A stretch of 16,906 bases of DNA from JALEGB01 sp038530925 (GCA_038530925.1 JBCBCG010000089.1:1-16906); one strand, 5' to 3'; positions 1-7,168 are shown, counted from the stretch's first letter. Notes: generated from the letters alone by a model not told the origin. Program-made: numbers and translations.

Positions 1-1
1 G

Positions 2-346
2 CGCGATGCGCAGGCGCGATGCGCCCTCCGGCACAGTCGGCGGACGCACGCCGCGCACAAGACGCCGGAGTTCCGCCGTTGGCTCGCCCGCCATCCGCGC
101 TGGACCCTCCACTTCACCCCGACATCGAGTTCCTGGCTGAACGCCGTCGAGGGCTTCTTCGCCAAGCTTTCGCGCAGACGGCTCAAGCGCGGCGTCTTCT
201 GCTCCGTCGCGGAGCTTCAGGCCGCAATCAACCGCTTCATCGGGGAGCACAACGAGACGCCCAAGCCATTCGTCTGGCGCGCCGATCCCAACGCGATCAT
301 CGTCGCCAGATCCCGAGGGTTCCAAGCGTTGGAATCAGACCACTAG
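2..346 (+). pseudogene. IS630-family transposase, C-terminal fragment
   Basis: The reading frame from position 2 to the TAG at 344-346 encodes the C-terminal third of an IS630-family DDE transposase, the enzyme that cuts and joins the ends of its insertion sequence. The stretch HKTPEFRRWLARHP, then FTPTSSSWLNAVEGFFAKL with the last catalytic glutamate, then RRLKRGVF and AINRFI, is typical of the family. The 5' part lies outside the window. The DNY(A)xH metal-binding segment expected just before HKTPEF is not readable: bases 1-55 give an unrelated peptide in this frame and contain an 11-bp direct repeat (1-11 and 14-24). A GAC codon in the neighbouring frame suggests a small deletion near 45-52, so the copy is probably inactive. 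The frame holds an inverted repeat, TTCCAA-GCG-TTGGAA (320-334). I infer that the element's right end lies shortly after the stop; its terminal repeat cannot be checked without the left end. Confidence 0.8.
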
Positions 347-362
347 GCCACATTACACTTTT

Positions 363-393
363 AAATCGATTTGAAAAATATCCTGCGATATTT
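363..393. repeat. AT-rich palindromes flanking the IS fragment
   Basis: Just beyond the transposase stop lie a perfect 10-bp palindrome, AAATCGATTT (363-372), and a hairpin with arms AAATATC (376-382) and GATATTT (387-393) around a 4-nt loop. This short AT-rich stretch contrasts with the GC-rich surroundings. It could be the junction between the insertion sequence and its target, or part of the promoter region of the small gene at 465. Neither role can be settled from the sequence. Confidence 0.4.
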
Positions 394-464
394 GGCAAGT
401 GATATGACGCAGAGCGTTTATAATGAACAGATTTGGTTCCGCTGATACCACCCAGGAGATTGGC

Positions 465-698
465 ATGGCTCATGATTTATTGACGAAAGTGACGATTTTT
501 TATGTAGGCGCAATTGCCGTATTTATTATATTATCTATTGTCGCGCCGATTGCAATTATTCTTAGCATTTTTTCGGTAATTGGGCGGAGAACGGCGGAGC
601 GGCACGAGGGTGAGGATTGTCGAATTGTGGTTTTGTTTTTCTTGTGCGCCGTCTGTATGGTAATTCTTTCCGCGCGCGCCACCATCGGTAATAGATAA
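465..698 (+). CDS. Small two-helix membrane protein, unknown
   Basis: A 77-residue product that I do not recognise. It has two hydrophobic segments: residues about 9-36 (FYVGAIAVFIILSIVAPIAI onwards) and about 55-70 (VVLFFLCAVCMVIL). They are joined by a charged loop rich in R, E and H, so it is probably an inner-membrane protein with a short hairpin. I chose the ATG at 465 because CAGGAG lies at 453-458; an in-frame ATG at 423 has no comparable ribosome-binding site. Base composition is clearly AT-richer than the flanking core genes, and the gene sits between an IS fragment and a gene-poor stretch, which suggests recently acquired DNA. It converges on argH. Confidence that it is expressed is moderate. 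Confidence 0.5.
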   Translation: MAHDLLTKVTIFYVGAIAVFIILSIVAPIAIILSIFSVIGRRTAERHEGEDCRIVVLFFLCAVCMVILSARATIGNR

Positions 699-1076
699 AG
701 TGCGTCCTAACGATTTTGTGATTCAGCGATTCGAGAGCGGAGCGCGCGCATTGTAGGGCCGCGCGGATCATCTATTCGGGTTTCACGCGCATCGTCTTTC
801 GCCTCGCGCTCGACCATTTGCAATATCTCTAGGAATAGTGGCGCATTTTCTTTAAGCGGGCTGCGTAAAGCCGTCTTGAGCTTGGCGGAGATCGACGATG
901 GTGACGCCGTCCCCCCCCCCCTCGATCGTCTCCCACGCAACGCCGGTGTTCCGAGTTGGTCGACCGCCCGTCGCTCTCGGAGGCCTGTCTCACTGAGGGA
1001 GCCCTTGGCCTCAGCGAGGGCGAGCGGGCCGTCGTCCTGAGCGCCGCGCCCGTCGACCCGTATCCGGCGCGCTCGC
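699..1076. other. Gene-poor stretch with C11 tract and possible frame remnants
   Basis: These 378 bases lie between convergent genes. A run of 11 C sits at 911-921. On the minus strand one frame stays open from inside argH to a TAG at 707-709; its last part reads plausibly (for example APLFLEILQMVERE and RGPTMRALRSRIAESQNR). A second frame, ending at the TAA at 852-854, also looks coding-like around the G-run (GVAWETIEGGGDGVTIVDL). No start codon with a ribosome-binding site precedes either. I read this as possible debris of a gene broken by frameshifts downstream of argH, not as an intact gene. No clear terminator for argH was found here. Confidence 0.35.
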
Positions 1077-2477
1077 TCAGAGCGCCGCGCGCCAGCGGGC
1101 GATCTGCGCGCGCACGCCGCTCGGCGCTGCGCCGCCATAGCTGACGCGGCTCTCCACCGAGCGTCGCACGCCGAGCACGTCGAAGACGCCGGCCTCGATC
1201 TGCGGATGAATCGCCTGCATCTCCGCAAGGCTGAGATCCTCGAGCCCGCAGCCCTTTGTCTCCGCGGCTTTCACCAACGCGCCGGTGACGTGATGGGCCT
1301 CGCGGAACGGCAGCCCGAGCGCGCGCACCAGCCAATCGGCGAGATCCGTCGCCGTGGCGAAGCCGGCGCCCGCCGCCGCTTCGAGCCGCGCGCGATTGGG
1401 CGCCATATCCCGCGCCATGCCCGCCATCGCGGCCAGGGCTAGGGTTAGCGCGTCCGAGGCGTCGAAAACGCGCTCTTTATCCTCCTGCATGTCTTTGGAA
1501 TAGGCGAGCGGCAGGCCCTTCATCACCACGCTGAGCCCCACCAGCGCGCCAAGGATGCGGCCGGTTTTCGCGCGCACCAGCTCCGCCGCGTCCGGGTTGC
1601 GCTTTTGCGGCATGATCGAAGACCCGGTGGTGAAAGCGTCGGTGAGGCTGACGAACTGGAACTGGGCAGAGGCCCAGACCACGATCTCCTCAGCCAGGCG
1701 AGAGAGATGCGTCGCGGCGATCGAGGCCGCCGCGAGATATTCGAGCGCGAAGTCCCGGTCGGACACCGCGTCGAGCGAGTTCGCCGCCGGCCGATCGAAG
1801 CCCAGCGCTGAAGCGGTCGCATCGCGATCGATGGGAAAGGAGGTGCCGGCCAGCGCCGCCGCGCCGAGCGGGCATTCATTCAGCCGCGCCCGCGCGTCGC
1901 GGAACCGCCCCCGATCGCGTCCGAACATCTCGACATAAGCCATCATGTGATGGCCCCAGGTGACGGGCTGCGCGCTTTGCAGATGGGTGAAGCCCGGCAT
2001 CACCGCATCGGCGCCGGCTTCGGCTTGATCGAGCAATGCGGCGATGAGCGCGGTGAGCTGCGCGTCCTGCGCGTCGATCACATCGCGCACCCAGAGCTTA
2101 AAGTCGGTCGCCACCTGATCGTTGCGCGAGCGCGCGGTGTGGAGCCGCCCCGCCGCCGCGCCGATCCGCTCGGTCAGCCGCGCCTCGACATTCATGTGGA
2201 TGTCCTCGAGCGCGCGGTCGAAGCGGAAGCGGCCCTCGGCGATCTCCACGCCGATCTCGGCGAGCCCGGCGATGATGGTCTCCGCGTCCTCGGCGGTGAT
2301 GATCCCTTGCGCGGCGAGCATCGCCGCATGCGCTTGGCTGGCCCGGATGTCTTGCGGCGCAAGGCGCTGATCGAAACCGATCGAGGCGTTGATCTCCTCC
2401 ATGATCTCGTCGGGCTTGGCGTCGAAGCGCCCGCCCCACATTTCATTTCCTGCGCCGCCGCGCTTATGTTCGCTCAT
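1077..2477 (-). CDS. argH: Argininosuccinate lyase
   Basis: Catalyses the last step of arginine synthesis, splitting argininosuccinate into arginine and fumarate, in the cytoplasm as a homotetramer. The 466-residue product has the usual family length and begins with the typical MWGGRF segment (residues 13-18). The fumarase/aspartase superfamily signature GSSIMPQKRN is at 285-294, the THLQSAQP segment with the conserved histidine at 165, and RSRNDQVATD at about 117-126. The ATG at 2477 is preceded by GGGAAGGGCGACGAT, a reasonable ribosome-binding site; extending upstream would run into the divergent gene. The start is separated from the divergent tlpA-like gene by only 46 bp. In many alphaproteobacteria argH is followed by lysA; here it is followed by a gene-poor stretch with an 11-C tract. 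Confidence 0.97.
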   Translation of the reverse strand: MSEHKRGGAGNEMWGGRFDAKPDEIMEEINASIGFDQRLAPQDIRASQAHAAMLAAQGIITAEDAETIIAGLAEIGVEIAEGRFRFDRALEDIHMNVEARLTERIGAAAGRLHTARSRNDQVATDFKLWVRDVIDAQDAQLTALIAALLDQAEAGADAVMPGFTHLQSAQPVTWGHHMMAYVEMFGRDRGRFRDARARLNECPLGAAALAGTSFPIDRDATASALGFDRPAANSLDAVSDRDFALEYLAAASIAATHLSRLAEEIVVWASAQFQFVSLTDAFTTGSSIMPQKRNPDAAELVRAKTGRILGALVGLSVVMKGLPLAYSKDMQEDKERVFDASDALTLALAAMAGMARDMAPNRARLEAAAGAGFATATDLADWLVRALGLPFREAHHVTGALVKAAETKGCGLEDLSLAEMQAIHPQIEAGVFDVLGVRRSVESRVSYGGAAPSGVRAQIARWRAAL

Positions 2478-2523
2478 ATCGTCGCCCTTCCCCGGCGCTC
2501 GCATTGGATGGAGACCGCTACTC

Positions 2524-3240
2524 ATGGAGATCTCGCGTTCCCTTCGTCTCGCCGCCCCTTACGCGCTCCGCCGCGGCGCGGCCAGCCTCCTCGCCGCCGC
2601 GCTGATGAGCGCGGCGCTCCTCGGCGCGGCTGGACCCGCTTTCGCCAGCGAGACGGCGCCTCTTGACGCCGAGGCCGCTGCGGAGCCGGCGCCTGGCCGG
2701 GTGAGCGCGGCGGCGATCGAAGCGTTGATCCCGCTCGCCGCGGAGATCGGCGATGTCGGCAAGCTCGAAGTCTATTACGAGCCGGCGCCGGCGCCGAATA
2801 TCGTCTTCTCAGACGTCGATGGCGATCCGGTCGCTCTGTCGGATTTCCGCGGTCGGATCGTGTTGGTGAATTTTTGGGCGACCTTCTGCCCGCCTTGCAT
2901 CGAGGAGATGCCGGCGCTCGACGCGTTGCAGACGGCGCTCGGCGGCGAGGCGTTTGAGGTGGTGGCGATCAATGTGGATCTCATCAGCGCCGCGCGGGCG
3001 CGGGCTTGGCTGGCGACCAACGGCATCGACGCGCTTGCCTTCTATCGCGATCAGAGCCGTCAGAGCGCGTTGGCGTTCGGAGAGCGCGCCTTGCCTCTCA
3101 CGCTGCTGATCGACCGCTCCGGCGCGGAGGTCGGCCGGCTGATCGGCGCGGCGAAATGGGATAGCGAGACGGCGAAAGAGGCGATTTCGCTGTTGATCGA
3201 CGATATCGACGACATGGCCGCCGCGAAGCCCGATGCGTGA
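2524..3240 (+). CDS. TlpA-like thioredoxin-fold disulfide reductase
   Basis: An exported thiol-disulfide oxidoreductase of the TlpA/ResA type. Such proteins keep periplasmic cysteines reduced, classically for cytochrome oxidase copper sites or cytochrome c maturation. The 238-residue product has a basic N-terminus, a hydrophobic stretch at about 19-36 and a possible signal-peptidase site after AFA (residue 41); uncleaved, it would be a membrane anchor. The thioredoxin fold follows: VLVNFWATFCPPC with active-site cysteines 122 and 125, and the cis-proline loop ALPLTLLID with P191. The usual WCxPC tryptophan is replaced by phenylalanine (TFCPPC). The start is the ATG at 2524; GGAG about 10 bases upstream can serve as ribosome-binding site. 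It is divergent from argH, an arrangement common in alphaproteobacteria, and probably co-transcribed with proC 39 bp downstream. The exact physiological partner cannot be told. Confidence 0.88.
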   Translation: MEISRSLRLAAPYALRRGAASLLAAALMSAALLGAAGPAFASETAPLDAEAAAEPAPGRVSAAAIEALIPLAAEIGDVGKLEVYYEPAPAPNIVFSDVDGDPVALSDFRGRIVLVNFWATFCPPCIEEMPALDALQTALGGEAFEVVAINVDLISAARARAWLATNGIDALAFYRDQSRQSALAFGERALPLTLLIDRSGAEVGRLIGAAKWDSETAKEAISLLIDDIDDMAAAKPDA

Positions 3241-3279
3241 TCCTCGAGCGCGTGGCGTCTCATCCGCCGGGAGGGCCTT

Positions 3280-4146
3280 GTGACGACCTCTGATCCAAGC
3301 GCGCCCGATCCCGGGCTGACCGATCTCGCCCAGCGCGGCGGGCTCGCCTTGGTCGGCTGCGGCAAAATGGGCGGCGCGCTGCTGGAAGGCTGGCTCGCCG
3401 CGGGGCTGGCGCCTGAGGCGACGCTGGTGGTCGAGCCTGCGCCGACGCCGTCGCTGGCGGCGCGGCTGGGCGCGCTCGGCGTCCGGCTTGCGCTGAATGT
3501 TCCGGAGGCGCCGGCGCCGGTCGGCGCGCTGGTGATGGCGGTGAAGCCGCAGATGATGGGCGCGGCGCTGCCTCACGCGACGACGCTCCTCGGGCCTGAC
3601 GCCGTGTTGATGAGCGTCGCCGCCGGCTCGCCGATCGCTCTCTTCGAAGCCGCCGCGCCGGGCGCCGCAGTGGTGCGCGCGATGCCGAACACGCCGGCCT
3701 CCATCGGCGCCGGCGTCACCGCGCTTGTCGCCAACGCCGCCGCCAGCCCAGCCCAGCGCGCTTTGGCCGAGGCGCTGGCGAGGGTGGTAGGCGAGACGCT
3801 CTGGCTCGAGAGCGAAGCGCAGATGGACGCGGTCACCGGCGTCTCGGGCTCGGGCCCGGCTTACGTGTTTCACATGATCGAAGCGCTCGCCGCGGCGGGC
3901 GCGGCGGAGGGTCTGCCCCAGGATCTCGCCATGCGCCTCGCGCGCGCCACGGTGTCCGGGGCCGGCGCGCTTGCGGCGGCTAGCGAGGAGAGCGCGGAGA
4001 CGCTGCGGCGGAACGTCACCAGCCCGGGCGGCACCACCGCAGCGGGGCTCGACGAGCTTATGCATGAGCGCGATGGGCTCACGCCGCTGATGCGCCGCAC
4101 CGTCGCCGCCGCCGCGGCGCGAAGCCGCGCGCTCGCCAAGGGTTGA
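3280..4146 (+). CDS. proC: Pyrroline-5-carboxylate reductase
   Basis: Reduces pyrroline-5-carboxylate to proline with NAD(P)H, the last step of proline synthesis, in the cytoplasm. The 288-residue product has the Rossmann nucleotide-binding loop GCGKMGGALL at residues 26-35, the VRAMPNTPASIGAGVTAL segment in the middle, and the C-terminal signature region with VSGSGPAYVFHMIEAL and RRNVTSPGGTTAAGLDEL. These are the family's hallmarks, and the length is slightly above the usual 265-275 because of an N-terminal extension of about 20 residues. The start is GTG at 3280, supported by GGGAGGG at 3269-3275. It lies 39 bp after the tlpA-like gene and its stop precedes the next gene's ATG by only a few bases, so it is probably one transcript. 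Confidence 0.96.
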   Translation: MTTSDPSAPDPGLTDLAQRGGLALVGCGKMGGALLEGWLAAGLAPEATLVVEPAPTPSLAARLGALGVRLALNVPEAPAPVGALVMAVKPQMMGAALPHATTLLGPDAVLMSVAAGSPIALFEAAAPGAAVVRAMPNTPASIGAGVTALVANAAASPAQRALAEALARVVGETLWLESEAQMDAVTGVSGSGPAYVFHMIEALAAAGAAEGLPQDLAMRLARATVSGAGALAAASEESAETLRRNVTSPGGTTAAGLDELMHERDGLTPLMRRTVAAAAARSRALAKG

Positions 4147-4151
4147 GCGTC

Positions 4152-4628
4152 ATGGCAAGCGACACCGACGAGGCGCTCGGATGGGCCGGCGGCGCGGAGC
4201 AAGCGGCGGCGAAGGCTGAGCTCGCGCGGCTCAAGAAATTCGGCGAGGCGCTGCGCGATCTGACGACTGCGGCGCAGCGTATTGAGGATCCGGAGGCGCG
4301 CGCCGCGCTGCAGGACCGCAATCTCGAAGCGTTCGAGCGGATGACCGCCGAAGTCGGCCTCTTGTCGCTCGAGCGGATGCGCGATCTGCTCGGCGCCTTG
4401 GCGGAGGCCGGCGTCGCGGCGGAGCCGGGCGCCGCGGCGGCGGCGGAGGCGCGGATCGCGGCGACGCAAGAGGAGATCGACGCCGCCCGTGATCGGGAGA
4501 GCGCCGCCTTGATGCGCCAACTCCGTGAGAGCTACCGCCGCGCGGCGGAGGCCGCGGGCAAGGCGGTCGAGGCCTTCGAGCCGTTCGATGGCGGGCCGGA
4601 TGCGCCGGTGGGACAGCGCGAGAGCTGA
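4152..4628 (+). CDS. Coiled-coil protein of unknown function
   Basis: A 158-residue product that I do not recognise. It is rich in Ala, Glu and Arg, with long stretches of predicted helix: AEQAAAKAELARLKKFGEAL near the start, a middle section with repeated LER/LLG spacing, and a C-terminal heptad-like run from about residue 100 to 145 (EEIDAARDRESAALMRQLRE and on). There is no signal peptide and no membrane segment, so it is likely cytoplasmic. The ATG at 4152 has AAGGG at 4138-4142; an in-frame TTG at 4143 overlapping the proC stop is possible but less likely. It sits tightly between proC and the tRNA-binding protein gene and is presumably translated from the same mRNA. High alanine content makes it a poor guide to homology. 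Confidence 0.8.
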   Translation: MASDTDEALGWAGGAEQAAAKAELARLKKFGEALRDLTTAAQRIEDPEARAALQDRNLEAFERMTAEVGLLSLERMRDLLGALAEAGVAAEPGAAAAAEARIAATQEEIDAARDRESAALMRQLRESYRRAAEAAGKAVEAFEPFDGGPDAPVGQRES

Positions 4629-4643
4629 GGGGGAGGCGGAGCG

Positions 4644-5057
4644 ATGGCGAGCGGTGCGCGTGAAGGTGCGAGTGAAGGTGCGAGTGAACAGGGCGAGGCG
4701 AGCGACGGCGCCGGCGCGACGCCGGAGACCGATTTCGAGACCTTCATGAAGCTGGATGTTCGTGTCGGCGAAGTCGTGGACGCCCAGCCCTTTCCCGAGG
4801 CGCGCAAGCCCGCGATCAAGCTCTGGGTCGATTTCGGCGCGCCGCTCGGCGTGAAGAAAAGCTCCGCTCAGATCACCAAGCATTACGCGCCTGAGCGCCT
4901 GATCGGCCGTCAGGTGGTGGCGGTGGTGAACTTCCCGCCGCGCCAAATCGGCAAATTCCGCTCGGAGATCCTGGTGCTTGGCGTGCCGGATGAGGAAGGC
5001 GAGGTGATCCTGCTAACGCCGGATCTGCCAGCGGTGAAAGGCGGGCGCCTTTACTAA
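4644..5057 (+). CDS. CsaA-like tRNA-binding domain protein
   Basis: A stand-alone tRNA-binding OB-fold protein of the CsaA/YgjH group, the domain also found at the C-terminus of methionyl-tRNA synthetase and called an export chaperone in Bacillus. The domain occupies residues about 31-137: FMKLDVRVGEVVDAQPFPEA, then KPAIKLWVDFG, SSAQITKHY, VVAVVNFPPRQIGKFRSE, and the ending of hydrophobic residues and G-rich turn (AVKGGRLY), all typical. Family members are usually about 110 residues; this one has an extra 30-residue acidic, low-complexity N-terminus (EGASEGAS repeats) encoded by a 12-bp tandem repeat. The ATG at 4644 has GGGGGAGGCGGAG upstream, and no better internal start is visible. It is last in the plus-strand cluster, converging on msrQ. 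Confidence 0.92.
   Translation: MASGAREGASEGASEQGEASDGAGATPETDFETFMKLDVRVGEVVDAQPFPEARKPAIKLWVDFGAPLGVKKSSAQITKHYAPERLIGRQVVAVVNFPPRQIGKFRSEILVLGVPDEEGEVILLTPDLPAVKGGRLY
4660..4683 (+). repeat. 12-bp tandem repeat inside csaA-like gene
   Basis: Two perfect copies of GTGAAGGTGCGA (4660-4671 and 4672-4683), followed by a partial third (GTGAACA). The unit is a multiple of three and encodes Glu-Gly-Ala-Ser, so copy-number change would lengthen or shorten the N-terminal tail without breaking the frame. Confidence 0.85.
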
Positions 5058-5082
5058 GCGCCTCCCAACGCTGAGCGCCCGC
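5041..5082. terminator. Possible bidirectional terminator between convergent genes
   Basis: An 8-bp perfect inverted repeat, GCGGGCGC (5041-5048) and GCGCCCGC (5075-5082), spans the stop codon of the tRNA-binding protein gene and the 35-bp gap to the msrQ stop. A smaller AGCG/CGCT pair nests in the loop. There is no T-run on either side, so an intrinsic terminator role is uncertain. Confidence 0.3.
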
Positions 5083-5092
5083 TGCGCGCCGA

Positions 5093-5989
5093 TCATTCCG
5101 CCGCCACCCGCCGCGCCGAACCACCGCGCCTCCAGGCCTGATGCAGCGCCGCCGCCCCGGCGAAGAGAGCGCCCAAAAGGCCGACGCGCCAGGCCGGGCT
5201 CAGCCCCGCCGCCGCGTTGAAATTGGCCTCCCAAATCACCGCCGGGGGGACGTTCGTGGCTGAAGCGTACCAGGCGAGCTCGAAGCCCATCGTCAGCGCC
5301 GTCGCTAAAACCGCCGCGCCCAAGAGCGAGGCCGGCGTCAAAGCGATCCGGCGCCAAAGCGCGATCCGGTGGAGCATCAAGAGCGCAAAGAGGCCCGTCA
5401 TCGTCACCGCCGCGCCGGCGTCGAGTTTCGATTGCAGCAGATAGTGCGTCAGGCCCAGCGCGGCGATCGGATAGGCGAGCTGATGCAGTCGCCGCCAGGT
5501 CGGGCCGAGCCGTCGGATCCAGGCGTCTGTGGAGGTGACGCCGAGCGCCACCAGTCCGATAACGGCGATGAAGCCGATGGTGAGATAGACGCGCAGCCAA
5601 ATCTCTGACGCGACGCGGCCAAGATCGAGCCCTTGGTCGAAGACATACGCCGTCACATGCGCGAGCGCGTAGATCAGCGTCGTCAGCCCCAACATGCGGC
5701 GGATCGTCAGGAGCTTGCTCCAGCGGAACGCGCGCTGCATCGGTGTGACCGCAAGCGATAGGAGAAGAAACGTGACGGCCCATTCGCCCGTGATGTGGAG
5801 CGCGGTGTCGATCGGTTCGGGCCCGGCGCGCCCGCCGCCGAGCGCCAGCGCGAGCCAAAGGAGCGGCGCTGCGGCGAGCGCGGCGGTGGCCAGGCGCAGC
5901 GCCGAGAACCGGCCCGCGCGATCGCGCCACAGCGCGCTCAGAAAGCGCCCGCCTCCGCGTTTCGCCGCACCCGCCGCCGCACTCGCCAT
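5093..5989 (-). CDS. msrQ: MsrQ, haem-binding membrane subunit of methionine sulfoxide reductase
   Basis: Inner-membrane b-type cytochrome (formerly YedZ) that passes quinol electrons to the periplasmic molybdoenzyme MsrP, which repairs oxidised methionines in envelope proteins. The core at residues about 30-210 shows the ferric-reductase-like fold: several membrane helices, the TIRRMLGLTTLIYALAHVTA segment (residues 95-114), and conserved histidines at 65, 111, 169 and 182 as haem-ligand candidates. At 298 residues it is clearly longer than the E. coli protein (about 211). The extra C-terminus has two more hydrophobic stretches, about 220-240 and 265-283. The ATG at 5989 has GGGAGAGCAGG just upstream. 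No msrP lies in the window; msrP is usually directly adjacent. The upstream neighbour on the same strand, 109 bp away, is the ELM1-like gene. Confidence 0.92.
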   Translation of the reverse strand: MASAAAGAAKRGGGRFLSALWRDRAGRFSALRLATAALAAAPLLWLALALGGGRAGPEPIDTALHITGEWAVTFLLLSLAVTPMQRAFRWSKLLTIRRMLGLTTLIYALAHVTAYVFDQGLDLGRVASEIWLRVYLTIGFIAVIGLVALGVTSTDAWIRRLGPTWRRLHQLAYPIAALGLTHYLLQSKLDAGAAVTMTGLFALLMLHRIALWRRIALTPASLLGAAVLATALTMGFELAWYASATNVPPAVIWEANFNAAAGLSPAWRVGLLGALFAGAAALHQAWRRGGSARRVAAE

Positions 5990-6098
5990 CCTGCTCTCCC
6001 GTCATCAACGCCGCTCCCAGCGGCGCGCTCTGTGAGAAAGATAGGCGCGGCGGGCTGAAGATGCTCCTGACGCCGCCTCACATTCTCGCCAGCAGAGC

Positions 6099-7133
6099 CT
6101 AGCGCTGCGACGACGCCGCCGGGTCGGCCAGCAGCGGCAGGATGCGCGCCACCACGGCGGCGCGATCATCAAGTCGCCGCCGTTGCGGCGTCGCCAAAGC
6201 GCCTGCGTCCAACGCGGGCGGCAAAGGCTTCGCATAGCCGCCCTCGACCAGCGCCGCGCCGAAGCGCGCGAGCTTCGGCGACAGCCGATCGAGCGGCGCA
6301 AGGAACAAGGGCTTGCCGGCGCCCGCCGCCTCCGACGCCATATTCGCGCTATCCGCCGTCACTACGAGCGCATCCGCTTGCGCGAGGATCGGGCGCAGCG
6401 GATTGGGCTCGGCGCCGTCCCAGAAAAAGCCGCCCATCGCCTCAATCGCCGTCCGAAGTCTCTCTTTCACGGGCTCGGGCGTTCGGCGCGACGGCGTCGC
6501 AGCGAGGCCCGCGCCCCGCGCCGCCGCCGGCCGCAGCGCGGCGAGCAGCCGCTCCGCATCGGTGAGGCTGAGCCGCGTGCCCTTGGCGTCGCCGCCGACC
6601 AGCACGCCGATCAGCGGCGACGCTAGAGCCTCCAGCCGCGCATGGCGCTCGCCGCGCAGCGTTTCGGGCGCGACGTCGTGGAGCGAGCCGATGGTGCGAT
6701 GCGTGTTCGGGCCGGACAGCCCGTCATGCGCGGGCGCCACGACCAGATCGAACGCCGTCGGCGCCAGTTTGGGATCGAGGATCTGCACGGCGCGGGCGCT
6801 TCCGCCGCTCAGGCGTTTCAGCGCCAGCACGAAAGGCGCGCTCCGCCGTCCGGCGCCGATCACGAGCGCCGGATAAGGCGGCGCCAGCGCGGCGCCGCGA
6901 TCGTTAAGCGCTGTGAACGGCCAACCACCCAGCCGCGGTCCGCGCAGCATCCAGAGCGTCGGCGGCAGCGCGGCGGCGCCCGGGCGGAGCGCGAGGCGGA
7001 TCACCCGAACCGCATCGCCGGAGGAACCGATCGCGCGCGCCACGCCCGCCGCCAGCGCTTTGGCCGGGTTCTCGTTCCCAGCGCGGCCATCGGTGACGAC
7101 CCAAATCGCCGCGCGCTCGACCGGCGCGCTCAT
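6099..7133 (-). CDS. ELM1-like protein (mitochondrial fission ELM1 family)
   Basis: A 344-residue protein of the family named after plant ELM1, common in alphaproteobacteria, where its function is not established. It resembles nucleotide-sugar glycosyltransferases in layout. Recognisable parts are WVVTDGRAGNENPAKALA at residues 11-28, VIGAGRRSAP at 91-100, LDPKLAPTAFDLVVAPAHDG at about 119-138, the VLVGGDAKGTRLS loop at 178-189, and VTADSANMASEAAGAGKPLF at 258-277, which looks like a glycosyltransferase-B C-terminal donor-site motif. It is probably cytoplasmic or peripheral to the membrane. I chose the ATG at 7133 since longer versions would overlap the divergent Lrp gene. A strong stem-loop ends five bases before this ATG and leaves no free Shine-Dalgarno sequence apart from a weak GAAG. 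It may be co-transcribed with msrQ. Confidence 0.85.
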   Translation of the reverse strand: MSAPVERAAIWVVTDGRAGNENPAKALAAGVARAIGSSGDAVRVIRLALRPGAAALPPTLWMLRGPRLGGWPFTALNDRGAALAPPYPALVIGAGRRSAPFVLALKRLSGGSARAVQILDPKLAPTAFDLVVAPAHDGLSGPNTHRTIGSLHDVAPETLRGERHARLEALASPLIGVLVGGDAKGTRLSLTDAERLLAALRPAAARGAGLAATPSRRTPEPVKERLRTAIEAMGGFFWDGAEPNPLRPILAQADALVVTADSANMASEAAGAGKPLFLAPLDRLSPKLARFGAALVEGGYAKPLPPALDAGALATPQRRRLDDRAAVVARILPLLADPAASSQR

Positions 7134-7138
7134 GTCTT

Positions 7139-7168
7139 CGGCGTCGCCTCGGCGCCCAGGCGACGCCG
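7139..7168 (-). promoter_or_regulatory. 11-bp perfect stem-loop in the leader of the ELM1-like gene
   Basis: Perfect 11-bp inverted repeat with arms at 7139-7149 and 7158-7168 and an 8-nt loop. On the minus strand it reads CGGCGTCGCCT, loop, AGGCGACGCCG, then AAGAC and the ATG at 7133. The hairpin would occupy the ribosome-binding region of the mRNA. It could also be a DNA operator in the spacer shared with the divergent Lrp-family gene. Confidence 0.6.

Noticed and set aside
19..402. 127-residue Arg-rich frame on the plus strand
   Set aside because: It overlaps the transposase reading frame; the latter has the family motifs, this one has none and is typical of a GC-rich shadow frame.
1947..2666. 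Long plus-strand frame opposite argH
   Set aside because: It is antisense to a well-supported gene, Arg/His/Asp-rich as expected from the reverse of alphaproteobacterial codons, and shows no known motif.
2809..4065. 418-residue minus-strand frame opposite the tlpA-like gene and proC
   Set aside because: Spans two genes on the opposite strand with a shadow-type composition and no ribosome-binding site; both plus-strand genes have clear motifs.
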